Positions 14,503-21,419 of a DNA stretch of 25,630 nucleotides are shown piece after piece. Location of the stretch: positions 1-25,630 of the IMG/VR virus record IMGVR_UViG_3300015195_000063. One strand, given 5' to 3'. How positions within the stretch are numbered: the first letter of the stretch is position 1; every line of letters begins with the position of its first letter. The stretch is from a virus. Position numbers and translations under genes: made by a program. Under the pieces are notes generated by a model. It had not been told where the DNA came from. It ran no database searches and saw only the letters and a list, made by a program, of their open reading frames with translations.

Positions 14503-15860
14503 GACGCTGCGGCGTCCGGCTCGGTGGAAACCTCCGGCGTCGGTCCCTTCTCGGTCGGCACGCCGAATCGCGCGAGCAATTCGATCAGGTTCAGGCGCAC
14601 GTGATCGGCATCGTCTGGCGATTGTGCCGCAGCCATCGCCTCGACGAGCCCCTTGACGGCATTCGCGACGGTGACGAGCGTATTCGCCTCGACCGTGCGA
14701 TCTTTCGGTGCGGACACATCCGTTTCGACGCGCGTCGAGTTTTTCAGCGCATCGGTGCCCCATTTCCGACCGATGAAACCGGGCAGGATCTGCGTATTGA
14801 CCGTGTGATCCCACGATCCGCTCGTCGTTCCGATCAAATCGGTCTGAACGACGCGAAACACGTCCATATTGCTGAATCCAGCGGTTCCCTGGAGCATGAC
14901 GGCCGATCCGCAGAGCGCGGTAGCGATCTCCTCATTGTGATTCTTGATCGCCTGGTCGTATATGTTGATCCCCTCGCCTTTCGACTCGATCAGCTTGAGA
15001 TCCCATCCGACAGGCAGAGAAAACGCCGCATTGAACGACCATTTGATGATCTGCGAGAGAAAGCCGGCTCGCTCCTCTTCGCTCGCGCCGAGTGGTGCCG
15101 TGGCAACGCGTGCAGGATGCGCGTGCTTCGTGACGTACGCCTGACGGGCGAAAATAACTTGGGTCTTATTGATGTACGAGCGGCCGAGCGTGTTCCATAG
15201 ACCGTTGTTCCACGGCGCCAGGCGCCCACCGCCCATGTGCAGGACCCAAGAGTTCCCGTTCGCGTCCGGAAGTCCCGGAGTGATCGGGATCAGGCCGACG
15301 AGCGATCGGTAGTACCACTGATTCTTGCTCCACATGTAATAGAGATTCTGTGGAAACCGTCGCACGAGCACCGGGAAGTCCCTGCCCACGACGGGGACCA
15401 TCTCACCGACAGACACGCCGCAACAGATCTCGTCGCTCACCATGAGCTTAGATTCGCTGGTCGGGATCATCTCCGTGTAGACGTCGCGATCGCTGGCGTT
15501 ACGCGACTGCAGCACATCGATCACGTCCTTGGATCCGTAAAATCGCCTCGGGAAATTCACGACGGACGTGCGCGCGTCGAGCAAGCCGCGGATCACGCCG
15601 TCTAGTTTCATCGATTCGTTCAGCTGCCCGACGAGCAAGAGATCCCCGTTGCTGGCAAGCCGCTGCGCCCGCTCGACGTCGGGCGGATACCAGCGGAGCC
15701 GAACCTGCGGGATCGTCTCGAGCGAGCCACCCATCGCCTCGCGGACTCGGTGCGTGACCTCGTCGCCGAGTTCTGGCCCTGGCTGCGTGGGCGGCTGAAA
15801 CGTGGAGATCCCGAGTAGAGCGGCGATCAGGTCCTTGAACGACTCACCAACGGAGGGCAT
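14463..15860 (-). CDS. Portal protein, DUF935 (Mu gp29-like), on the minus strand
   Basis: The protein is 465 aa from ATG at 15860 on the minus strand, with AGGGG just upstream. It resembles DUF935 portals: GVIRGLLDARTSVV, CCGVSVGEMVPV, RRFPQNLYYMWSKNQW and IKWSFNAAF. The strongest block is IESKGEGINIYDQAIKNHNEEIATAL near residues 300-325. The portal is the dodecameric ring at the head vertex through which DNA is packaged. In Mu-like phages it follows terL on the same strand; here it runs opposite. It is convergent with terL (40-bp overlap) and 5 bp after the LacI-like gene. The C-terminus is a Pro/Ser/Glu-rich tail. Codon use looks like its neighbours, so it is not an obvious foreign insert. 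Confidence 0.88.
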   Translation of the reverse strand: MPSVGESFKDLIAALLGISTFQPPTQPGPELGDEVTHRVREAMGGSLETIPQVRLRWYPPDVERAQRLASNGDLLLVGQLNESMKLDGVIRGLLDARTSVVNFPRRFYGSKDVIDVLQSRNASDRDVYTEMIPTSESKLMVSDEICCGVSVGEMVPVVGRDFPVLVRRFPQNLYYMWSKNQWYYRSLVGLIPITPGLPDANGNSWVLHMGGGRLAPWNNGLWNTLGRSYINKTQVIFARQAYVTKHAHPARVATAPLGASEEERAGFLSQIIKWSFNAAFSLPVGWDLKLIESKGEGINIYDQAIKNHNEEIATALCGSAVMLQGTAGFSNMDVFRVVQTDLIGTTSGSWDHTVNTQILPGFIGRKWGTDALKNSTRVETDVSAPKDRTVEANTLVTVANAVKGLVEAMAAAQSPDDADHVRLNLIELLARFGVPTEKGPTPEVSTEPDAAASQNPSDPPIPSGT

Positions 15861-15865
15861 GGCCC

Positions 15866-16054
15866 CTAGACTACGTCAAGCGCCGCCACCACACCGGCAT
15901 AACCGAGCCGAGTCGCCGCAGCACGCACCGCGGCGCGTGACTGATCGGTCCCGTCGCCGCGGAGAACAGCCCTCACCGTTCGCGTGTCGCGGCATGCCTC
16001 GGCAGCGAGCCGGTAGAGGTCATCTGGGCGCAGTCTGATACAAGCCGGCTGCAT
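15866..16054 (-). CDS. Stand-alone LacI-type HTH headpiece
   Basis: The protein is 62 aa from ATG at 16054 (minus strand); the frame could extend to 16129. Residues DLYRLAAEACRDTRTVRAVLRG ... SRAAVRAAATRLGYAG follow the LacI-family pattern (VARLAGVSxxTVSRVLNG...TRxRVxxAAxxLGY). No sugar-binding domain follows, so this is a DNA-binding unit only. It sits 5 bp before the portal start and shares its strand, so the two are very likely co-transcribed. Palindromes at 16059-16074 and 16085-16098 lie just upstream and may be its operators. No good ribosome-binding site is seen. Confidence 0.6.
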   Translation of the reverse strand: MQPACIRLRPDDLYRLAAEACRDTRTVRAVLRGDGTDQSRAAVRAAATRLGYAGVVAALDVV

Positions 16055-16058
16055 ACTT

Positions 16059-16074
16059 GCTACAAGCTTGCAGC
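16059..16074. promoter_or_regulatory. 16-bp operator-like palindrome
   Basis: GCTACAAGCTTGCAGC reads as a palindrome with seven of eight pairs matched (mismatch at 16062/16071). It ends five bases before the LacI-like start codon, in the divergent region. LacI-family sites are symmetric and of this length, though they often have a central CG rather than GC. Confidence 0.5.
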
Positions 16075-16084
16075 ACATAGGAGA

Positions 16085-16098
16085 AAACGTCAACGTTT
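16085..16098. promoter_or_regulatory. AAACGT-CA-ACGTTT inverted repeat
   Basis: A perfect 6+2+6 inverted repeat lies in the middle of the 120-bp divergent region between the minus-strand regulator/portal pair and the plus-strand protease gene. It is a candidate operator or promoter element for either direction. On the minus strand it contains TTGACG, but no convincing -10 follows at the right distance. Confidence 0.5.
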
Positions 16099-16173
16099 CG
16101 CGACGAGGAGCGCACGCTGTGCCACGCAATGTGGTTCACATGAGGCGTGCCCCATCGCTTCATCGTGGCAGCC

Positions 16174-17433
16174 ATGGCGATCGCCCTGACGCAAGACGGC
16201 GTCGAGCGGCCAGGCCCGAATGCAGCGCCCACGGCGTTCCGGATCTGGAGCGCCGGGGCGAACGCGACGGACATGGGCCGGCACGTTTTTAGCGAGACAT
16301 CGGCCGCGCTGCTGATGTCCACGCAGGCCAAGCGCGGGAACAAATTCTCGATCGACGTCGACCATTTGAGCCTGAATGACACGGCGCCGCCAGAGTCTCG
16401 CAAGGCTGTCGGGTGGCACCGGCTTGCTGTCCGGCAGAGCGTCAACGGGCCGGAATTGTGGGCCGTCGACGTCGAATGGACCGACGCGGTGAAGGCGGGA
16501 CTTGAGAAGAATCCGCCAGAGTGGCGCTACTTCTCGCCCGCGTATCACATCGCGAAAGACGGCGAGATCGATCAGTACATCAACACTGCGCTCACGAACA
16601 ACCCGGCCACGCACGACGTGACCGCGCTCGCATCAATGGTGAGGACATCAATGGATTACAAAGAGATGGCGTCGGCCTTGTTTGGCGAGGACGACGACAA
16701 AAAAAAGGCCGCGAAAGAGTCCTACACCAAGATGAGCGAGCTCGAAAAAAAGGCGTTCAAGGCGGCGTGGAAAGCGGCATCAGACTTCGGCGACAGTGAC
16801 GGCGACGTCGACAAGAAAGACGAACCGAAAAAGGAGGAAGCCACGAAAGCGGCCGCCTCCGAAGACGACAAGAAAAAGGAAGAGGCCGCGATCGCCGCGA
16901 CGAAAGCCTCCGAAGACGCGAAGAAAGAGGAGGCCAAGGTCGCCGCTGCCGCTTCCGCCCGCGAGCTCACCCTAGCCGCTCGAGTGCAGTCACTAGAGTC
17001 AGCCGCTGCCGCTCGAGCAGCCGCGGACGCAGCCGCTGCCGACGTGCGCGAGCGCGAAGCAATCTTCGCCAAGCGACCGGACATCAGCCAAGCGATCCGC
17101 GCAACGCTCGCAACGCTGCCGCTCGATGGCCTGCGCAAGTTCGTCGAGGCTATGCCTCGCGTACAAGCGGCCGGAGGCTCATCGGTGCAAGCCTCACTCG
17201 CAGGCGGAGCCGTGACCGGAGGGGAGCGCCGAGCGGCGTTCGTTCCGCAGCTCGACGATGACGAGCGCAAGATCTTCGCCAACATTCGCCCAGCCTCGCG
17301 CGGTGCAGTTCGCGCAACGAGCCGTGGCACATCGCTGGTGATGCCGTCCACGACTCCGACTCGCGCGGAAGCTCTCGCGCGCGTTGCTGAACTCGACAAA
17401 GAGCTCGAAGCAATCCAAGCGGAGCGAGTCTAA
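16174..17433 (+). CDS. Mu gpI-like prohead protease with scaffold domain
   Basis: The protein is 419 aa from ATG 16174; GTG 16147 or 16165 are alternatives and none has a clear ribosome-binding site. Residues 1-150 match the Mu I protease region: FRIWSAG, then FSIDVDHLSLN, KAVGWHRLAVR, PELWAVDVEWT and EWRYFSPAYHI. From about 165 on the protein is Lys/Glu/Ala/Asp-rich (KKEEATKAAASEDDKKKEEAA) with an Ala-rich coiled coil, then a conserved-looking tail. This is the protease-plus-scaffold organisation of Mu-like heads: the scaffold shapes the prohead and the protease then removes it. It starts the plus-strand head module after the inverted portal segment. Confidence 0.85.
   Translation: MAIALTQDGVERPGPNAAPTAFRIWSAGANATDMGRHVFSETSAALLMSTQAKRGNKFSIDVDHLSLNDTAPPESRKAVGWHRLAVRQSVNGPELWAVDVEWTDAVKAGLEKNPPEWRYFSPAYHIAKDGEIDQYINTALTNNPATHDVTALASMVRTSMDYKEMASALFGEDDDKKKAAKESYTKMSELEKKAFKAAWKAASDFGDSDGDVDKKDEPKKEEATKAAASEDDKKKEEAAIAATKASEDAKKEEAKVAAAASARELTLAARVQSLESAAAARAAADAAAADVREREAIFAKRPDISQAIRATLATLPLDGLRKFVEAMPRVQAAGGSSVQASLAGGAVTGGERRAAFVPQLDDDERKIFANIRPASRGAVRATSRGTSLVMPSTTPTRAEALARVAELDKELEAIQAERV
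16651..17433 (+). CDS. Nested in-frame scaffold (Mu gpZ-like), internal start
   Basis: Inside the protease gene, ATG 16651 (MDYKEMASALFG) has TGAGG at 16640-16644, six bases upstream, a better ribosome-binding site than the full-length start has. It lies at the junction between protease domain and charged scaffold region and would give a 260-aa scaffold. In phage Mu the scaffold gpZ is made in the same way from within gene I. Expression here is inferred. Confidence 0.55.
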   Translation: MDYKEMASALFGEDDDKKKAAKESYTKMSELEKKAFKAAWKAASDFGDSDGDVDKKDEPKKEEATKAAASEDDKKKEEAAIAATKASEDAKKEEAKVAAAASARELTLAARVQSLESAAAARAAADAAAADVREREAIFAKRPDISQAIRATLATLPLDGLRKFVEAMPRVQAAGGSSVQASLAGGAVTGGERRAAFVPQLDDDERKIFANIRPASRGAVRATSRGTSLVMPSTTPTRAEALARVAELDKELEAIQAERV

Positions 17434-17879
17434 TGGCTGATCTCATCGCGACACGTGTTGTGCTGGTACCGCGCGGCACGATCAAGAAAACAACGTATCC
17501 GCTCATCGCTGGAGGCAAGGCCACCGAAGGTTGCATCGTCGGCTACGACACGGGGGCCTACGGCTCGATCAAAGGCACCGGGCTCACCGCCTCTACGTTC
17601 GTGCCGATCGGATGGGCGCTTGACACGAAAGACAACTCAGCGGGCGGCACCAACGTGCCGTGCGGTGTGGAGCTTTCGGAGGAGATCGAGCTATCGTACT
17701 GGGATTCGGTGACAGGAGCGGGCGCGATCACGGTCGCGAACCTGTTCCAGAACGTGTACGTAGCCGACAATCACACACTCACGACGTCTGCCGGTGGTTC
17801 CATCGCCGGACGCGTATTCGCGATCAGCCCGGGCGGTTACCCTGGTGCGGTCGGCATCAGGATGACGCGCCCCGTCTAA
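17433..17879 (+). CDS. Putative head decoration protein
   Basis: The protein is 148 aa; ATG 17433 overlaps the previous stop (TAATG). The sequence is rich in Gly, Thr, Ala and Val with repeated strand-turn character (TTYPLIAGGKATEGCIVGYD, SAGGSIAGRVFAISPGGYPGAVGI), as in small trimeric capsid-stabilising proteins. It sits between the protease/scaffold and the major capsid gene, where decoration proteins are commonly encoded. I see no exact family signature, so the role rests on size, composition and position. Confidence 0.6.
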   Translation: MADLIATRVVLVPRGTIKKTTYPLIAGGKATEGCIVGYDTGAYGSIKGTGLTASTFVPIGWALDTKDNSAGGTNVPCGVELSEEIELSYWDSVTGAGAITVANLFQNVYVADNHTLTTSAGGSIAGRVFAISPGGYPGAVGIRMTRPV

Positions 17880-17922
17880 CGGCCAGCGTAAACGGGACTC
17901 CACACACCAAAGGAATCTGACC

Positions 17923-19050
17923 ATGGCTCAGGGCGCGTACACAGCAGACTTCAACTTCTCTATCGAGAAGGAGATGAAGGTTATCAACGAGCGCGGATAC
18001 ATGAACATGCTCTCTTCGGAGAACATCTGGTATCCGAAGATCCTTCGTCAGCGCCCGATGGAGGGCAAGAGCGAGCGGTTGACGTGGCTCCTGTCCACCG
18101 CATCGATCGAGCAGATCACGCCGAACGACGGCGGAGAGAACGGCGGATCGATCAACTTCGATGCGCTCGCAACAATCACGCAGGAGTTCTTCCCGGCCGA
18201 GCATCGCAAGGGCTACAAGATCGGCAAGCTCAAGTTTCTGAACTTCCTGAACGGCGGGATCAACCCGGCCGCTCGCTGGGCCGAGGACATCGGCACGTAC
18301 GGCGCGTACTACCCGCAGCGACTGCTTGCTCAGGTGATCCTCTACGGGGGCACGCTGATCGGATACGACGGCGTCTCGTTTTTCAACACGGCGCACCCGG
18401 TCCACCCGCTCATCCCGGCGCTCGGTACGTACGCGAACGATTTCACGGGCGCAGCATCGGGAGGGTACCCAGGCGCGCTGCCGATCGACGACTCGGTCAC
18501 GATCGACGTAGCGGCAACGAACCTGTCGAAAGCCCTCTCGTACATCATGGGTCGCGTACGCCAGCCGAACGGGGCCGGCGATCCACGCCTGCTCGAGCCG
18601 GCGTATCTCATGTACCCGCCTCGCATGGCCGCACGCGTCGAGATGCTACTCGACTCGGATTTCATCCCGCAGCAGTCCACTGGTGGAGCTGGGAGCGCCG
18701 ATATCAAGGCGTTTTTCAAGAAGTTCCGCCTGTCGGAACCTGTCCTCGCAAAGGAGCTTGACGCGGGCACCACGTACACGTTTCCCGGTCCGACCGGCGC
18801 AACTGTGTCCGTGTCTGGCAGCGACACGACGTACTACATCGCGACCAAAGAGGCATCGAGCACGGAGCTGGGCGCGTTCATCGAGAACCGCAGGCTACCG
18901 TTCACTCTGCACACGTACTCGGGTGAGAGCGGGAGCGAGGGCGTCGACGCCGTCCTTGGTCGCTCGCACGATCTCGAGTGGCACTATGACGGGTGGACCG
19001 CGGTAAACCCTGGCCATCCGTACGGATTCTTCCGGTTCCAGGGGGCCTAA
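17923..19050 (+). CDS. Major capsid protein (Mu gpT-like)
   Basis: The protein is 375 aa from ATG 17923 with AAAGGA about 9 bases upstream. Features of the Mu gpT group: an N-terminal helix ending in NERGYMNMLSSENIWYPKI, SERLTWLLST, FFPAEHRKGYKIGKLKF, and the motif YDGVSFFNTAHPV near 147-159. A SYIMGRVRQPNG helix follows, then a long region ending in WHYDGWTAVNPGHPYGFFRF. It forms the HK97-fold shell of the head. The good ribosome-binding site after a 43-bp gap fits high expression. Confidence 0.87.
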   Translation: MAQGAYTADFNFSIEKEMKVINERGYMNMLSSENIWYPKILRQRPMEGKSERLTWLLSTASIEQITPNDGGENGGSINFDALATITQEFFPAEHRKGYKIGKLKFLNFLNGGINPAARWAEDIGTYGAYYPQRLLAQVILYGGTLIGYDGVSFFNTAHPVHPLIPALGTYANDFTGAASGGYPGALPIDDSVTIDVAATNLSKALSYIMGRVRQPNGAGDPRLLEPAYLMYPPRMAARVEMLLDSDFIPQQSTGGAGSADIKAFFKKFRLSEPVLAKELDAGTTYTFPGPTGATVSVSGSDTTYYIATKEASSTELGAFIENRRLPFTLHTYSGESGSEGVDAVLGRSHDLEWHYDGWTAVNPGHPYGFFRFQGA

Positions 19051-19052
19051 TC

Positions 19053-19679
19053 GTGGATCCGAGGAACAGAGACGCGATCAAGCCACCGCCGCGGGTGGAC
19101 GGCCCGTCACACGCGACGGAGCCACCGCCTACGGCCAAGTTACCGGCGCGCACCGTAAGCACAGCCGCGCAGTACCTCGTGGCGGCCGTGCTCAACATGC
19201 GCGACGCGATGGCCGATATCCGGGCGAACGCCGCGGACCCCGAATCAGTCTCAGCGGCGGGGCAGCTCGCGCAGGCACTGATGGATGCCGGTGGGCGGCT
19301 AGGTCACGACATGAGCGGCCATACGCTGCGGCAAGCACTCGAGCGACCAAGCACGAACGTGGTGCCAGATCCTGCACTGAACATCGCTACCGGGAAGGTC
19401 GCGGCACTCATCGTGGCATGCCTCGAAGAGGGACGCCTGCGTCCGCATCGAATCGAGACGATCGCGCGCGTCGCTGAAATCTGGCCAAAGCACACGACCA
19501 AAGCGGCGTGTGACAAGGCGCACCTCGAAGCGGATCAAGCCGAAGGGAGAGCGCGAGTGCATGCCGAGATGGCAGCGCACCAGAGGCGCCTGGACAACCC
19601 GGTCAAGCCAGGTCCTACGCAGCCACACTCTCGTATGCCACCGGCACCCCAAGAGCCTCCCGATCTCACAGTGGGCTAG
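19053..19679 (+). CDS. Head-module protein, unknown function
   Basis: The protein is 208 aa from GTG 19053 with AGGGGG about 8 bases upstream. The N-terminal 35 residues and C-terminal 30 are Pro-rich and look disordered. The middle is helical (VSTAAQYLVAAVLNMRDAMADI, VSAAGQLAQALMDAGGRL, RIETIARVAEIW). No family is recognised. Between capsid and neck genes it could be a head-tail joining or internal head protein; that is position-based only. Confidence 0.6.
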   Translation: MDPRNRDAIKPPPRVDGPSHATEPPPTAKLPARTVSTAAQYLVAAVLNMRDAMADIRANAADPESVSAAGQLAQALMDAGGRLGHDMSGHTLRQALERPSTNVVPDPALNIATGKVAALIVACLEEGRLRPHRIETIARVAEIWPKHTTKAACDKAHLEADQAEGRARVHAEMAAHQRRLDNPVKPGPTQPHSRMPPAPQEPPDLTVG

Positions 19680-19682
19680 CCG

Positions 19683-20453
19683 ATGCTGGCGCCGATCCCA
19701 TACCTGGACATCACGGGCTACAAGCTCCGATCCGAGGTCGTGCCAACCGACCTCGATATGGTCGAAAGCCTGTACCCAGGTTTCATCGCGCACGGGATCG
19801 CGCGTGTCACGTCGAGGATCAACGCGCAGCTCACCAAGCGGTACCTCGTGCCGCTCGGGCAGACCGCGCCGCTGCTCGTCGCTTCCGGCACGCTTCCGCC
19901 GAAAGTGACGCTCTCAGGCCGGCCCACGCTGGGCTCGCTCGAGATGGCGATCGAGATCACCACACCAGGAGCGCTCGGCACCGCAGCGTTCCAGTGGTCG
20001 CAGGATGGCGGCGGGACCTTCACGACGGGCGTGCTGACGTCGTCCTCGGTTGCGCTCGGAACGACGGGCCTCGTCGCCTCTTTTCTGGCCGGACCGTACG
20101 CGGCGGACAATGTCTATTTCGCATCTACGCCGGTACCCGAGATCGCACTCGGCTGGCTCGTCGCGATCCTCGATCTGGCCGTCATGCGCCGACGCGGATA
20201 CAACGCGCAGGATCCGGCCGGGGTGCTGTACAGCGAAGCGGCTGCCACCGCGTATGCCGAGATCGCGCAAGCGGCCAACTCAAACGATGGTCTCTTCGAG
20301 CTGCCCACGAACGATGCCGTTGGGGACTCCGCGATCAATCACGGCGGGCCGATGGCATATTCCGAGTGTTCGCCGTTCGTATCGGCGGACCAGCAAGAAT
20401 TTTACGGACGGCAGGAGGACGCAGCCGGTAGCGGCTTCGTGTGGGGCACGTGA
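19683..20453 (+). CDS. Neck/head-completion protein (Mu gp36/DUF1320-like) with inserted beta domain
   Basis: The protein is 256 aa from ATG 19683. The outer parts are helical as in gp36-like adaptors (LRSEVVPTDLDMVESLYPG, ARVTSRINAQLTKRY; then ALGWLVAILDLAVMRRRGYNAQDP and a C-terminal EFYGRQEDAAGSGF). Between them, about residues 71-150, sits a Gly/Thr/Ser-rich beta domain (ITTPGALGTAAFQWSQDGG...AGPYAADNVYF). A similar domain is found in the tail sheath of the same phage. The role would be closing the packaged head before tail joining. The DUF1320 match is by layout rather than strong motif. Confidence 0.68.
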   Translation: MLAPIPYLDITGYKLRSEVVPTDLDMVESLYPGFIAHGIARVTSRINAQLTKRYLVPLGQTAPLLVASGTLPPKVTLSGRPTLGSLEMAIEITTPGALGTAAFQWSQDGGGTFTTGVLTSSSVALGTTGLVASFLAGPYAADNVYFASTPVPEIALGWLVAILDLAVMRRRGYNAQDPAGVLYSEAAATAYAEIAQAANSNDGLFELPTNDAVGDSAINHGGPMAYSECSPFVSADQQEFYGRQEDAAGSGFVWGT

Positions 20454-20824
20454 GCGGCCTCGACGACATGATCGAGGCAGTGCGCAAGCTCGCAACGATC
20501 GGCGACGATGCTGCACGGATCGCCGCGCCACTCGTCGACGAGGCGATCAAGAGCACAGTGCGCGCAGGGACCGATCCAGATGGCCATGCGTGGAAGCCAA
20601 AGAAGGACGGCAGCGCGCCTCTTGTGCACGCGGCCGATCACATTGCCACGACGGCCGTGGGTCGAATCGTGCGCGTGACACTCACTGGGCCGGATGTTTT
20701 TCACAACTACGGGGCAGGCGTTCCGCGTCGGCAGATCCTGCCCGATCCTGGGACCATACCGCCCGCAGTCGGCAAGGCACTGCAGGTCGCAGCGGAGCGC
20801 GCGTTCTACCGGGCGGTGGCGTGA
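20450..20824 (+). CDS. Virion morphogenesis protein (Mu gpG-like)
   Basis: The protein is 124 aa from GTG 20450 (GTGA overlap). It has the pattern of gpG/phage virion morphogenesis proteins: GTDPDGHAWKPKKDGSAPL near 40-58, then DVFHNYGAGVPRRQILPDPG, in which the His-x-Tyr-Gly and the P-x-R-x-(F/I)-L block are typical. Members help late head or tail completion, and tail-completion proteins of this group are virion parts at the head-tail junction. TGATG overlap with the next gene suggests coupling. Confidence 0.75.
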   Translation: MSGLDDMIEAVRKLATIGDDAARIAAPLVDEAIKSTVRAGTDPDGHAWKPKKDGSAPLVHAADHIATTAVGRIVRVTLTGPDVFHNYGAGVPRRQILPDPGTIPPAVGKALQVAAERAFYRAVA

Positions 20825-21411
20825 TGTCCGGCTCCGCTCTCCTCGCACTCCGCCGCGCCGTAGCGGACTACTTCACGACGAACAACGTCTCTGCGAGCGT
20901 GTACCTCGGTTGGAAGCCCCGATCTCGGCAGGACAACCAGGGGCCAGGCGGATCAAATCGCGTGGTCTTTATTCCGGGCGACTTCGATCCGAGCTCCGGT
21001 GAGCCGAAGGCGCTGAAAGCCGGCGCGCTCGATCGCGACGCTCCGCAGAATCACGTGGATCTCGACCCTCGGCAGCGCGCCGTTGCCTGGTGGCACCCGA
21101 TCGTTACGTGCTCCGTATGGGCGTGCGATCCGTCAGCGCCGCAGGACGAAGCCGGGCAGATCGCCGCGACCGATGACCTGTTCAACGCGACGTGTGCGGC
21201 ACTGCACAACGCGGTGGATCCGGTGACTGGCACGGCGATCGGATTCGGCAACATCGAGGAGTTCGGCGATACGATGTGGACGCTGCCACCCGTCGAGTCC
21301 GCGTTCGGCCGTGAGCTCACCTTTCGCTTCGTGCTCCTGAGTCCTCGTTTCGATGCGCCAACCGGGCTCGCGTATCCGTCGCCGGCAGTCAATCGCAATC
21401 CAGTCGCCTGA
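20824..21411 (+). CDS. Putative tail terminator / tail completion protein
   Basis: The protein is 195 aa from ATG 20824 (TGATG; GTG 20821 also possible). It begins with a helix (ALLALRRAVADYFTTN) and then has an RVVFIPGDFDP strand, WWHPIVTCSVWACDP, and a helix DDLFNATCAALHNAVDPV. Helix, strand, strand, helix of this type is seen in tail terminator proteins (Mu gp37, lambda U-like). Its place directly before the sheath gene agrees. The match is structural impression plus synteny, not motif. Confidence 0.6.
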   Translation: MSGSALLALRRAVADYFTTNNVSASVYLGWKPRSRQDNQGPGGSNRVVFIPGDFDPSSGEPKALKAGALDRDAPQNHVDLDPRQRAVAWWHPIVTCSVWACDPSAPQDEAGQIAATDDLFNATCAALHNAVDPVTGTAIGFGNIEEFGDTMWTLPPVESAFGRELTFRFVLLSPRFDAPTGLAYPSPAVNRNPVA

Positions 21412-21419
21412 GGTTATCA

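Noticed and set aside
14184-15200. 338-aa open frame on the plus strand across the portal
   Set aside because: It is Arg-rich with no family signal and begins inside terL in another frame; the minus-strand DUF935-like protein explains the region.
20050-20823. Long N-terminal extension of the tail terminator frame
   Set aside because: It is Arg/Ser-rich shadow translation over the neck and gpG-like genes; the TGATG start at 20824 is the natural one.
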